NCBI GenBank assembly: GCA_963682025.1
Contig: OY821521.1
Coordinates: forward strand, 167,842,209 to 167,906,208
Source of the DNA: Cordilura impudica
Lineage: Eukaryota > Arthropoda > Insecta > Diptera > Scathophagidae
DNA length: 64,000 nucleotides
Direction: 5' to 3'
This document shows positions 33,188-44,985 of the stretch, piece after piece. Position 1 is the stretch's first letter, and each line of letters opens with the position of its first letter. Under the pieces are notes generated by a model. That model did not search any database. It worked only from the letters and a program-made list of their open reading frames with translations, and had not been told where the DNA came from. A program made the translations under genes and the position numbers.

Positions 33188-34063
33188 TTGAAAATAAAAA
33201 AATAAAAATTAAAAATAAAAAATGAGATATGAAAAAAAAAAATGAAAAATTAAAAATATAAAATGAAAAATGAAAAATAAAAAATAAAGAATAAAAAATT
33301 AAAAATAAAAATGAAAAACGAAAATTAAAAATGAAAAATAAAAAATGAGAAATGAAATAAAAAAATGAAAGATGAAAAATAAAAAAAAAAAGATAAAATA
33401 AAAATAAATAATTAAAAATTAAAATGAAAAACGAAAAATAAAAAATGAAAAACGAAAACTTAAAAATGAAAAATATTATTTTTATTTATATATTATATTT
33501 AGATTATATTACATTTATTTTTGTTTTTATTTTTATTGAAAAATGAAAAACTAAAAAATAAAAATCAAAAATTAAATTAAAATCATTTTTATTGAAAAAT
33601 GAAAAACTAAAAATTAAAAATAAAAAATTAAAAATTAAAAATGAGAAATGAATAATAAAAAATGAAAAATTAAAGATGAAAAATGAAAAATAAAAAATGA
33701 AAAATAAAAAATTGAAAATTAAAAATAAAAATTAAAAATGAAAAATAAAAAAAGAAAAATAAGAAATGAAAAATGAAAAATAGAAAATTAAAAATCAGAA
33801 ATGAAAAATAAAAAATGAAATATTATAAATGAAAAATAAAAAATGATATTAAAAATGAAAAATGAAAAACGGAAAATTAAATATTAAAAACGAAAAATGA
33901 AAAATGAAAGATGAAAAATAAAAAATAAAAAATGAAAAATAAAAAATTAAAAAGAAAAAATGAAAAATTAAAATGAAAAACGAAAAATAAAAAACGAAAA
34001 ATGAAAAACGAAAACTTAAAAATGAAAAATAAAAAAGGAAAGACGAAAAATAAAAAACGAACC
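33188..34063. repeat. Degenerate AAAAATG/AAAAATT array, left part
   Basis: A-rich 7-bp-type words (AAAAATG, AAAAATA, AAAAATT, AAAAACG) with frequent substitutions. It is the diverged flank of the cleaner array at 34728-36705. The minus open frames here rich in Phe (33849-34175, 33877-34143) are translation artefacts of the repeat. Confidence 0.85.
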
Positions 34064-34727
34064 AGTAAGAAAATTTTAGTCGGTCTAGACTTACTATACA
34101 ATACCCTATACCATCGTTTAGACACACTATCTCTTCGGTCCAACTAATTGGATATAGAAAATAAGCATAAACCAAATTTGAGTGCCATTGTTATAAATTT
34201 TTTTGGCTGCAGATTTGAAAAAGTTCATATCGGGTGCCATATTTATATGGGGACTAGGTCGAAAAATGAACCGATCCAAACCATATTTGGTAAAGTCACT
34301 TATATTTTGAAAAAATTTACACAACACACATTTGAGAAAAATCTGTGCAATATTTTTGTTTTTTTGATAAATTTAAGTGAAGATCGGGAAGCAGCTCTAT
34401 ATGAGGCCTATGACTAAGAATCCTAGAGGGATTATTTTTTGACTACTGATTAATGGATACAATAAACACATGCAAACCCGATTTGTCTAAGATATATGTG
34501 ATAATGTGGATCTTATGGCAATTTATGACGATTTCATATTCATATTTGCGACCTGTAGTTTGATTACAAGGTTTACATGGACACACAGACGGACGAAGGG
34601 ACGGACATAGCTAAAACGACTCAGAAAGTGATTCTGAGCTGATTGGTTTAATAAAAGATGGGTCGTGGTCAAATATTTTTGGTAGTTACAAACAGCAGGA
34701 CAGTGTTATTATACCCAAACCTCATAA
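34064..34727 (+). mobile_element. DINE-1-like element copy D4 inside the 7-mer array
   Basis: Starts AGTAAGAAAATTTTAGTCGG and ends near ATACCCAAACCTCAT, and carries ACGGACGAAGGGACGGACAT. 7-mer array DNA lies on both sides, so it inserted into the array. It lacks part of the consensus around 34550. Confidence 0.7.
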
Positions 34728-36822
34728 AAATTAAAAAATAAAAATTAAAAATTAAAAATTAAAAAATAAAAATTAAAAATTAAAAATTAAAAATTAAAAA
34801 TTAAAAATTAAAAATTAAAAATTAAAAATTAAAAATTAAAAATTAAAAATTAAAAATTAAAAATTAAAATTAAAAATTAAAAATTAAAAATTAAAAATTA
34901 AAAATTAAAAATTAAAAATTAAAAATTAAAAATTAAAAATTAAAAATTAAAAATTAAAAATTAAAAATTAAAAATTAAAAATTAAAAATTAAACATTAAA
35001 ATTAAAAATTAAAATTAAAAATTAAAAATTAAAAATTAAAAATTAAAAATTAAAAATTAAAAATTAAAAATTAAAAATTAAAATTAAAAATTAAAAATTA
35101 AAAATTAAAAATTAAAAATTAAAAATTAAAAATTAAAAATTAAAAATTAAAAATTAAAAATTAAAATTAAAATTAAAAATTAAAAATTAAAAATTAAAAA
35201 TTAAAAATTAAAAATTAAAAATTAAAAATTAAAAATTAAAAATTAAAAATTAAAAATTAAAAATTAAAAATTAAAAAATAAAAATTAAAAATTAAAAAAT
35301 AAAAATTAAAAATTAAAAATTAAAAATGAAAAATTAAAAAGTAAAAATTAAAAACTAAAAATTAAAAATTAAAAATTAAAAATTAAAAATTAAAAATTAA
35401 AATAAAAATTAAAAATTAAAAATTAAAAATTAAAAATTAATAATTAAAAATTAAAATTAAAAATTAAAAATTAAAAATTAAAAATTAAAAATTAAAAATT
35501 AAAAAATTAAAAATTAAAAATTAAAAATTAAAAATTAAAATTAAAAATTAAAATTAAAAATTAAAAATTAAAAATTAAAATTAAAAATTAAAATTAAAAA
35601 TTAAAAATTAAAAATTAAAAATTAAAAATTAAAAATTAAAAATTAAAAATTAAAAATTAAAAATTAAAAATTAAAATTAAAAATTAAAAATTAAAAATTA
35701 AAAATTAAAAATTAAAAATTAAAAATTAAAAATTAAAAATTAAAAATTAAAAATTAAAAATTAAAAATTAAAAATTAAAAATTAAAAATTAAAAATTAAA
35801 AATTAAAAATTAAAAATTAAAAATTAAAAATTAAAAATTAAAAATTAAAAATTAAAAATTAAAAATTAAAAATTAAAAAATTAAAAATTAAAAATTAAAA
35901 ATTAAAAATTAAAAATTAAAATTAAAAATTAAAAATTAAAAATTAAAAATTAAAAATTAAAAATTAAAAATTAAAAATTAAAAATTAAAAATTAAAAATT
36001 AAAAATTAAAAATTAAAAATAAAAATTAAAAAATTAAAAATTAAAAATTAAAAATTAAAATTAAAAATTAAAAATTAAAAATTAAAAATTAAAAATTAAA
36101 AATTAAAATTAAAAATTAAAAATTAAAAATTAAAAATTAAAAATTAAAAATTAAAAATTAAAATAAATTAAAAATTAAAAATTAAAAATTAAAAATTAAA
36201 AAATTAAAAATTAAAAATTAAAATTAAAAATTAAAAATTAAAAATTAAAAATTAAAAATTAAAAATTAAAAATTAAAAATTAAAAATTAAAAATTAAAAA
36301 TTAAAAATTAAAAATTAAAAATTAAAATTAAAAATTAAAAATTAAAAATTAAAATTAAAATTAAAAATTAAAAATTAAAAATTAAAAATTAAAATTAAAA
36401 ATTAAAAATTAAAAATTAAAAATTAAAAATTAAAAATTAAAAATTAAAAATTAAATATTAAAAATTAAAAATTAAAAATTAAAAATTAAAAATTAAAAAT
36501 TAAAAATTAAAAAATTCAAAATTAAAAATTAAAAATTAAAAATTAAAAATTAAAAAATTAAAAATTAAAAATTAAAAATTAAAAATTAAAAATTAAAATT
36601 AAAATTAAAAATTAAAAATTAAAAATTAAAAATTAAAAATTAAAAATTAAAATTAAAAATTAAAAATTAAAAATGAAAATTTAAAATTAAAAATTAAAAA
36701 CTAAAAATAAAAAATTTAAAATTAAAACGAAAAATTAGGAACGAAAAACGAAAAATTAAAAACAAAAAATAAAAAACGAAAAATGAAAAATAAGAAACGA
36801 AAAATTAAAAATTAACCGGTTG
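34728..36822. repeat. (AAAAATT)n 7-bp array, right part
   Basis: About 1.9 kb of AAAAATT units, with many 6-bp AAAATT and 8-bp AAAAAATT length variants and scattered substitutions. It decays from about 36670 into AAAAACG- and AAAAATG-type words, ending near 36822. The orientation is opposite to the 22.5-kb array. Confidence 0.95.
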
Positions 36823-37059
36823 AAATAATAAATAATAAAAAAAAATTTTATATTAGCAGACCGCCTGCAGTTGATTTCTATAAGTGATACATAGATGACG
36901 CTTTCCGTTTGATTTTAAAAAAGAGCCATAAAAAATCTTTAATTACTAGATGTTTACACATCTCCCTCCGATCGGATTCACATGATTTTTTTTATTGCAT
37001 CGTTTCAAATTATGTATCCACCACTGTATGTATCCACCACTGTATGAATCATAAGTATA
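36823..37059. other. Unassigned DNA
   Basis: A short direct repeat ATGTATCCACCACTGTATG occurs twice near 37012-37045. No gene. Confidence 0.35.
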
Positions 37060-37310
37060 TATATTTAAACTATATATATTTCTGATCCTTATAACGACTC
37101 GAGTCGATATAGTGATATCCGTATTTCTATCTGACCGTCTGTCTTTGCATCCCTCCGTCCGTCTGCATGTTGAAATCAGGCTCATTCACAAAATACACAA
37201 ATTACTAGGCAAAATTTAGGATAATATTATTTACCATAATATCGCAACGGTTGGTGTCGTAAATGGGCTAAATCGGGCACTACTGTACCAAGTTATAGCC
37301 TAAAATGTAG
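37060..37310 (-). mobile_element. Second DINE-type family, fragment
   Basis: On the minus strand: TTTTGTGAATGAGCCTGATT, ATGCAGACGGACGGAGGGAT, ATATCGACTCGAGTCGTTAT and AAGGATCAGAAATATATATA. The same order is seen at 24440 and 56560. The TTTAGCCCATTTACGACACC region near 37250 probably belongs to it too. Confidence 0.5.
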
Positions 37311-37596
37311 AGACAGCCCGTAAAAAACGGTAAAAATTCAGTATGCTTGTTGTAGTAATTCAATGGATAATTATAACTTCTAACATAATTGTTGTTTTAT
37401 TACATATACAGCCAAAAGAATAAAACCAAAATGGTGTAAATATATTACCCTTATTAGCAAACATAAATTACCGTTAGTTATGTTATGAGAAACATTGGGT
37501 CATCGGTTCGTCGTCTGTGTGGAAAATTATTATTATTTTTTTTTCTGGTTTTTCATTTATAATTTTTTTAATAAATGCTGCATAACTCATAATTTT
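37311..37596. other. AT-rich DNA, no recognised feature
   Basis: Nothing recognisable apart from a T-run near 37535. Confidence 0.45.
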
Positions 37597-38356
37597 TATA
37601 CCCCATACCACTATATGGTCAGAGTATAATGACATTGTGCTGATGTTTGAAGCTATCAAAAATTATTGACCTAGACCCATCTTTTATTATACCGATCGAC
37701 TCAGAATCACCTTCCGTATCGATCACTTTCTGAGGCGATTTAGCGATGTACGTCTGTCCGTCTGTCCTTCTTTCCGTCGGTTTGGCCATGTTAACTTTCA
37801 ATCAAACTACAGGTCGCAAATAAAAATATATATTGATATATATTGATATATTGATTGATAGAATGAACACTATTGAAACTGATAAAAATCGGTTAATGAT
37901 GAGACCTAGTCCCCATACAAAAGACCCCTATGAGTTTGACTTAAATTGCCATAATATCGACATTATAATATAGATCTCGGTCAAATTGGGTTTGTGTATG
38001 TTTATTACATCCATTTCTTCAGTAGTAAAAAAAAAACACTATCGAACAATTCTTAGTCATAGCCCCCATATGAATCTGATTCCCGATCTTCATTTAAATC
38101 TATCAATAAACAAAAATATTGAACAGATTGTCCTCAAATTAGGTTTGTATATGTTTTTGCAAAAAATAAGCGACATTGCAAAATATGGTGAGGATTGGTT
38201 AATTTTTCGACCTAGTCACCATATAAATAATGCACCCGAAGGAAAAAATAACTAATAAAAATGCCATTCAAATTTGGTTTGTGTTTACATTTTCTATATC
38301 AAATTAGTTGGACCTGAGAGATGGGTTTCCAAAGGCATGGTGTAGGGTATCGTATT
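37597..38356 (-). mobile_element. DINE-1-like element copy D5
   Basis: Read on the minus strand it has the expected interior (AGATCGGGAATCAGATTCAT) and the GGACAGACGGACAGACGTAC microsatellite zone. It ends ATAGTGGTATGGGGTATAA. The 5' palindrome is damaged (near 38350). Confidence 0.65.
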
Positions 38357-38454
38357 ATTATTAGTTTTTGTTTGTTTCATTGCCCATTATATATTTTCAA
38401 ATATTTTGTTTACATTTGTTATAAATAGTGAAATAAATCCAGATTTTATTGTAA

Positions 38455-38520
38455 TAGTAGAACCCAGGTGGAGAGTATCTAAGATTCGGCTTAGCCGTAT
38501 TTATCACTCTTACTTATTTT
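38455..38520 (-). mobile_element. DINE-type 5' end scrap
   Basis: The minus strand reads AATAAGTAAGAGTGATAAAT, then palindromic CGGCTAAGCCG, then CTCCACCTGGGT. It matches 19737-19797. Confidence 0.45.
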
Positions 38521-40169
38521 ATTGCTAAACGAATTTTTTTATATTTTTTTAAATGCAAAAGTATTTCACTATGACACAGCTGTCTTCACAGTAATTAAGA
38601 AAAGGGTTGTGTTAGAGACATTTGAATTGTTTAAATAGCAGCAGTACCAAACTCTGCTCAAGTGTAAGCAGTTAACAGCCTCAATCTCATATAGCTAAGC
38701 AAAAGCTTAATGGATTGATAAAGGCATATTCATGTAGTATTCCCTGTATAATAGTATAGAATTCCTTGTCTATAGGCCCCTTAGGAATAAAATTTAATTT
38801 AATTTTTCTTTAAATTATTCTTTAAATTGTGCTTTAATTTAATTTCCTTCAATTCAATTGCTTTAACCAATCAACGAACGCATTTACTCTGATACCAACT
38901 AAATTACCTATACCATATTTCAAAAGCCGCTAAAGTCAATTTAAGGATATGAGATTACAGTTAGAAATAGAAACAATCTAACCACACATTCTCCCACTCT
39001 CCCCTACTCTCACATTCATTGTGTTTCCTTTACAACAAATTTCTCCACAATTATTTTCCTCTTCCTTTCGAACTTCGCAAGAAGCTCTTGTTTAAACAAT
39101 AAGTGAAAGCAATAATAAAAATCTATAATATAAAACAATATGAAAAAAAAAACGAAAAAGAAGAAATATATTAAACCTTGTAGCTAAAAATAGCTTTAAC
39201 ACCGGGAGCTAGTTTGATTTTTCTGTGTTATCTATACAATGGTATGATGTGCAAAAAAAAATAAAGAAAGAAAATTATACAAGGAAAGGACTGAAACTCA
39301 AAGACAAAAACCAATAAAGAAAACACAATACTAATACACACACACATACACACACACTTATACAGACTTATACACACTCACATAGCAATACTGGTACACT
39401 CTATGAACGAGAACGTTTAGTTGCTTGTTTTGAAAATTGTTGTTATTGCAAATTTTCTCTAGCTATGTCGATTTTATGCTTTTGTTCTTCCTCTTTTCTT
39501 GACAAACCCATCAAAATAGTTACGGGTTTAATAAATTCTCACGCCATGTTCCACCTTCTGCATTGGCCTTTTGCATTTTTCCCAAATATTCCATAAACCT
39601 CAATTCTCAGATGGTCTTTTTGTTTTAGCAAACACCTTGAAAAATATAAAATGAAGCTTCACACATGGTCACAGTTTGAAAGGATTTGTTCCTTAATAAG
39701 AGAATGGTTGTTTCTGCGAAGAATGTTTGAATACTGGCAGAGTATAAAACACTGAATTCTATTGGGAGTTAATTTGTAGCCAACGCCATAAATATGTAAA
39801 TTGAAATATAACATCTTATCGTATGTAATATTAGGGATATAACTTTTTTTCTAAAACAATTTTACTACAATTTTCCCAGGACCTACGCTATGGGGAATAT
39901 TATACTGATAATTAAAACCGCTATCTTAGGTCAGTTTGAAACAAAAATCTTCCGTACCGAATGCGATTCCTACAACCTTCTAAATGTTTTTTATTTTTAT
40001 TTTTGACAATTTAAAACAACATAAAAATTTGAATAAAAGTGCAAACTAAGTATTACAAGAAATAAATTTTAAGTTGAGTGTTCGCGTTGATTTGAATAGC
40101 GGTTACAAATTTTGCATTATTTCCACAGCGTGTTCTACTCAAATGTGGCTGCACTGCTGTCTATTAATT
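38521..40169. other. Mostly unique-looking AT-rich DNA
   Basis: No repeat family seen elsewhere in the window. CA-rich microsatellite stretches lie near 39330-39390, and pyrimidine-rich sequence at 38990-39070. The segment 39400-39640 is relatively GC-balanced and could hold regulatory sequence, but I find no supporting signal and no coding frame. Confidence 0.4.
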
Positions 40170-40784
40170 GCAGACGGTTCCTGACCCAGTACCGTAAAAA
40201 ACATTCTTGAGCCTTTTTAAATGGTGTACGAGAGTTTTTTTAAATGTGTTTTCGAAAAGGTGTTTGTTCGAAAACCACATATATATCATGGACCTCAAAT
40301 GAACTTACAAATAGGAAGAAGCTTTTCCCGATAATTTAGAAGAAGTATAAATGCCAGCATGCCATATATTGCTCTGGAGTTCCAAAGGGAAGAGAGCTCC
40401 ATTGGCCGTAATGATTTAAATATAATATCTAAATGCTTTACGGAGCTAAAAAAAATTCCATATCATGCCGCCATTTAATTACCATAGATTTAATAACTAA
40501 ATTGTTTTAATTAAAAATATTTTTGAGATGCTCAACAACAAAATCGTAATGACAATCATGATATATCTCAGTACCAAATCCAGGGTAAAGTGCTGGCAAC
40601 CAACAAAGTGTGGTTTCTGCTGTTTCCGGTATTTACACTAGTCGTGTCACAAACAATCATTTTGATGGATTTCAAGCCACCTATCCAGCGTATCTTTGAT
40701 ACCGTTAAATATATAAAGCGATTTTCCACTATCAAGTACAAGAGCACCTAACTTTACTTCGTCAAATTCATTTTTGATAACTAT
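40170..40784 (-). pseudogene. Degraded transposase-like fragment
   Basis: On the minus strand the DNA reads, in broken frames, GALVLDSGKSLYIF and DTLDRWLEIHQ (about 40680-40760), MIVCDTTSVNTGN (about 40625-40660), and LWNSRAIYGMLAFILLLNYR (about 40330-40392). I know the pairing of D-T-T-x-x-N-T-G with a downstream W-N-S-R-A-I-Y from uncharacterised, transposase-like proteins repeated in arthropod genomes. The superfamily is unsure. Stops and frameshifts separate every motif, so it is a relic. A LINE begins exactly at its right edge and may have inserted into it. Confidence 0.45.
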
Positions 40785-41289
40785 AGGTTAGGTTAGGCTA
40801 GGTTAAGAAGATGAGCTAAGCCAGAAAGTTGGCTTGTTATGCGCTCTACATCTCCACATTAATCAATTTATCTACCCCTCTTTTAACTTAGAAATTCATT
40901 GTCATCAGCAAATTTCCGTAGTGTTTTCCAGCTTATCCCCTTAAGACCTGTCAGGCTTGGTGAGATGTCATTGGATAAATATGTAACCCTTGTTCTCGCA
41001 AATGCAGGACAGTAACAAAGGTAGGGTTGTAGGGTTTTGCATCCTCTCCACAAGCCTTACATGTGGCCGATTACGCCCATCCTAAAAGCCCTCAGTTCAG
41101 AGTATCCAGTGAGGATGCCAATTACCGTACTAAGTTCTATTCTACTCAGTTTAAGGATTTCTCTAATCTTCGAATTTTTGAGAGTGCCCCATAATATCTT
41201 TTACCTTACCCACGTCAGTTTCCTACCAAACTGGTCGCCCAGTCTGCTAGTTCCAATTTTACAGACTTCAAAATATCGTGTTTCCAGGA

Positions 41290-41850
41290 AAGAAGCCTTC
41301 TGGCCAGTTCATCAGCATTCTCGCTTCACATTACATCACTGTGTGTTGGGATACAAACGATTTCAAGTCTTTACCTTCTGGAGAAGTTCGCAATTTCCTC
41401 CTTGTACTTGAGGAAAGTCTTTGATCTAGTTTTGTCCGAGGAAATCGGCCTGATAACCGTTAGACTGTCCGTAAATATGTTCACGTCTCTGGAACTTGGG
41501 ATTCCCCGTGCGTCAATAGATCTAATACATATCAGTATCGCGACCAATTCTGTCTGAAAGACAGAGTTTTGGTCCGGAAGACGGAGGTATTTCCCCTCTT
41601 ATGCTAGTCTTACCATGCAGACTAGAAGCGTCCGTATAGTAGTGTCACCATGAAAGGTTTTGTAGAATATACCCAATTCCCTGTCTGGTATCCGTATTTC
41701 CTTGTCCAAATTTTCCTGTTCGGTATCCGTTTACTGCAGGGTGTGTTTCTCGATACTTCCGCGATTCTATCACAGCTAATATCCACTGTGTTGAATTCCG
41801 GAATTTGTTTCAAAATAGTTTGGTGTCTGGTCATATGGTCGGTGATATAA
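41290..41850 (-). pseudogene. LINE RNase H and C-terminal region, broken
   Basis: Minus-strand translation gives VNIFTDSLTVI (about 41460-41490), a candidate RNase H DS motif. It then gives ENADELARRLLSWKHDI (about 41275-41330), matching the H-x-G-x-x-x-N-E-x-A-D-E-L-A pattern near the RNase H C-terminus. Downstream, toward 40975, YCPAFARTR resembles the CxxCP-A-x-A-R end of a zinc knuckle. Frames are interrupted several times. The plus-strand open frame at 41037-41411 is a shadow. Confidence 0.6.
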
Positions 41851-42184
41851 TCCCCTGTTACCCTTAATCACAGCATGGTCTGATCTGTCTCATATTTAGT
41901 TCTAATCTTGATTGAGTGTACATATAGGATAGTCTCCTATGCAGCAGAGGCGCTGTATCTTTTGAATGGTTTGATGTAGCATATCGTATTCTTTGATATC
42001 CATATGACTACGGATGCGTAAGTTAGAATAGCTCTAACGACGTTTTTGTATAGCCAATATGTCATTTAAGGGTTTAAATCACATCTTGAAACTACAGCTA
42101 TTCCGTATACGATGGTCTTTCACAAGCTGCTCTCGATGTGGTCCTTCCAAGAGAGCTTTTTATCGAGAATCACCCCAAGGTACT

Positions 42185-43045
42185 TCACTGTTTGTGTGAA
42201 ATGGAAGTGGGTTCCTCAAAGTCAATTATTCTCGTCTTCCTGGTAAAGGGACATATTTCAGTCTTCTCCGGGTTCACACTTAATATCCTCCGTTGTACAC
42301 AGTTATATGCTATTTCGAATGCATCCGATACTCTCCTACATAGATTTCTAGGATCTTTCCCCATTAACACTATTGCTACGTCGTCTGTGTAGCAGACAGG
42401 TTGGTAACCTTTAATGGCTAGAATCCTTAGCAGCCTGTTTATAGTGATCACCCAGAGAAAGGGGGATAAAATTCGCCATTGAGGTGTCCCACAACTAACC
42501 TTGTCTCTTATTCTAATGCCACCAACCTCGCAACTTATCCATCAATTTCAAAGCATGTGACTGATCCGGGCTTTAATATTCCGGTCTATGACGAATTGTT
42601 CTAGAAAGTGGAGTAGCGTATTGGTTGATACATTATTAAAAGCTCCTTCTATATCAATAAATATAGCTAGGGTTAAATTTTTTAGATCAAACCATCTTTC
42701 GATGTGGCGAACTACTTCATGAAGCACAGTTTCCACTGAACGCCTCGTTAAATAAACGTGTTGTTGGAACCTCAACAACTCATTTGAGATTTGGGATTTA
42801 ACCGTGCTATTGACTATTCGCTCTATGCTTTTCAGCTGGAAAGATGTTAGAACTATCGGTTGATATGTCTTTGGGTTTTCGTAGCTTTCCTTTGCTGGTA
42901 TTGGTATGAAGACCACTTTGGTATCCTGCCATGGGGTGTACGCCAATTTTAGGCAAGCAGAGAATATGCCAACCAGTCTACTACCAGCTAGGTACCTGCT
43001 CTTTTGTAGTAAAGAAGGAAACATTTCGTCTGGGCTTGCTGCCAT
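42185..43045 (-). pseudogene. LINE reverse transcriptase domain, interrupted
   Basis: The open segment 43045-42548 (165 codons) starts AASPDEMFPSLLQ, then WQDTKVVFIPIP, NPKTYQPIVLTSFQLKSIER and AIFIDIEGAFNNVS, matching RT blocks 1 to 3. Stop codons follow (about 42550-42540). In the same frame come CGTPQWRILSPFLW and then GYQPVCYTDDVAI (42451-42185), the catalytic box as YTDD. The usually conserved GTPQG reads GTPQW. After 42185 the thumb-like EVKYLGVILDKKLSWKDHIE is recognisable. Stops and the altered GTPQG residue make it inactive. Confidence 0.8.
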
Positions 43046-43368
43046 AAAGGGGGAAAAACTTTATATTTCATAACTACAACCTGCACTTCGTTCTTTCCAA
43101 TCATCTTTACATCGATGTGAAGGCACCAATCCCCGTTTCTCAACGTCTTAGCCAGTTCCTCTTCTTTTTGGTTATTCCAGACCCAGCTAATTGCTTGCAA
43201 ATCTTGACTTGAGTTTCAGTTGGATTTAACGACATTTTAGGTTGATTTTGTTTGCCTAAGGAATTGTAGTTATCGTCAGAAAGAGTTGCCCTTTTACTGG
43301 TTACATCAAATATTTGATTCAAAATGCTATCATTCGGACCTTTTAAATGGGTTTGGAAAGATAATCAG
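43046..43368 (-). other. Unassigned DNA upstream of the LINE RT
   Basis: Two minus open frames (43200-42988 and 43322-43140) show no motif I recognise. They could be the LINE region before RT or part of the element the LINE inserted into. Confidence 0.3.
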
Positions 43369-44314
43369 CCCTGTTCTTGAAACGTTGTAATTTGAATAAG
43401 AGTGAATTTAAAATCATATGAAATTGAAATTTTGGGTTTCTTGAAACCACTTTTTTATTTATTTAATGGAAACATATGTTTGACTTAAGAACTAAATGTT
43501 TGAGTTAAGAACATATGTCATCTAGAAACCGCGGTGCCATATGGTTCTTTATTCAATTTCACAAAAAACTTTTAAGTATTTTGTGCATGTTTTTTCTTAA
43601 GTTTATAGAAAAAGTATAAAGAAAAATATTTTCATTTAAAATAACAACTTATTTGTTCATTTAATTGTTTTTGTTCTTCAATTTCATTTAATTAAAAATG
43701 ACTTTTCCATTTTTAAAAAGTTAGGCATCACCAAAAAATATTTCGACATTCAAATAAATTGGATTTGACTGGCATCATTACTGTTTCGAACATATGCAAA
43801 AAAAATAAAAATATGTGATTTGATGAAAAATTTTTATTTAATTCGTTTATTTGCAATAACTAGTGCATAAAGAATCTATGTTATAATTGAAATAATTATA
43901 ATGGAAAACAGATTGTGTAAATAAAAAGTTTTTATTATAGTTATAGAACAGCATCATCGCAAAAAGTGTGTTTTATTAACATCGACCACGACTTTTTTTT
44001 TTTAAATCAGCGCAAAATGTAGACGTTTTTTAAAATCGCTTTTTTTCATAAAATTAATGTCTAATTTTTAAAATAATGACAAGGTTCAATAAAAAACATG
44101 TTAGAGTTTAAATATCAATTAGTTTTTTTTATCTCTTAAGACCAGCTTAGTAGAAAAAAAAGGCATTTGTTTTGATTTCACAAAGCCTTTTCTATGTGAA
44201 TTAAAACGAGAAAAATATTCTTATTGAATTTAGAGAACAGCAAAAAACTCGTAGATTTAAGAATTTTTTCATTTACGAGTTTTTTTTTTTGTGGTAGTGG
44301 TTTCAAGAACAGGG
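43369..44314. mobile_element. Probable DNA element with CCCTGTTCTTGAAAC ends
   Basis: A 15-bp perfect inverted repeat (CCCTGTTCTTGAAAC at 43369, its inverse at 44300-44314) encloses about 946 bp of AT-rich DNA with no open frame. The target duplication is unclear. The ends resemble those of the hairpin element at 20178 (CCCTGTT). Confidence 0.45.
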
Positions 44315-44365
44315 GGTGAATATCTTAACATTTAAACTTTTTTTTTTAGTACCTCACACCCTAAT

Positions 44366-44985
44366 TTATAATACCCTAAACCACTATGTGGCCAGGGTAT
44401 AATGACTTTTTGCTCAAAATTTGTAACTACCAATAATATTTCACCTATTAACGGGTCGACTTAGAATTACTTTCTGAGATGATTTAGCGATGTCCGTCAG
44501 TCCGTCTGTTCGTCTGTCTGTGTTTCTCTGTAACTTTGTAATCAAACTACAGATCGCAAATATGAATATATTAAGAGGAAATTTGGTATAGAGAACGCTA
44601 TTGAAATTGGTGGATATCGATGCATGTTCAGACCTAGTCCCCATACAAATGACCCCTATGAAATCGACTTATATTGCCATAGATCCAAATTATCATATAG
44701 ATCTCGGCCAAAAAGGGGTTGTGTATGTTTATTATATCCGGTAATCACTAGTCCAAAAATGAGCCCTATAAGACAATTCTTAGTAATAGCCCACATACAA
44801 AGCTGCTTCCCGATCTTCAAAATAAAAATACTATCAAAAATAAAAATATTGCAAAGATTTTTTCCAAATTCTACCCAGATTTGGTTTATGCTTATTTTTT
44901 AAACCCAATTTGTTGGACCTGACACCAACTCTCTGAACGCATGATATAGAGTACCGGTCTAGACCGAATATAATTTTCTCACTTG
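44366..44985 (-). mobile_element. DINE-1-like element copy D6
   Basis: The minus strand begins AAGTGAGAAAATTATATTCG, then palindrome GGTCTAGACC, and ends CATAGTGGTTTAGGGTATTA. The microsatellite zone is GACAGACGAACAGACGGAC. The 5' half is somewhat shortened. Confidence 0.7.

Larger units (their letters stand above)
40785..43045 (-). mobile_element. 5'-truncated non-LTR retrotransposon (RT plus RNase H)
   Basis: Read on the minus strand it holds reverse transcriptase, RNase H and a zinc-knuckle-like C-terminal region, then a CCTAA-type tail (the plus strand shows TAGGTTAGGTTAGGCTAGG at 40785-40803). The endonuclease region expected upstream is missing, consistent with 5' truncation. RNase H after RT favours an I/LOA-like clade within the wider Jockey-I-R1 group. 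The clade name is inference. Confidence 0.75.

Noticed and set aside
33849..34175. Phe-rich open frames on the minus strand as membrane proteins
   Set aside because: They are translations of the degenerate AAAAATG/AAAAATT array and overlap each other in two frames.
41037..41411. 124-codon plus-strand open frame
   Set aside because: A shadow of the LINE RNase H and C-terminal region read on the minus strand.
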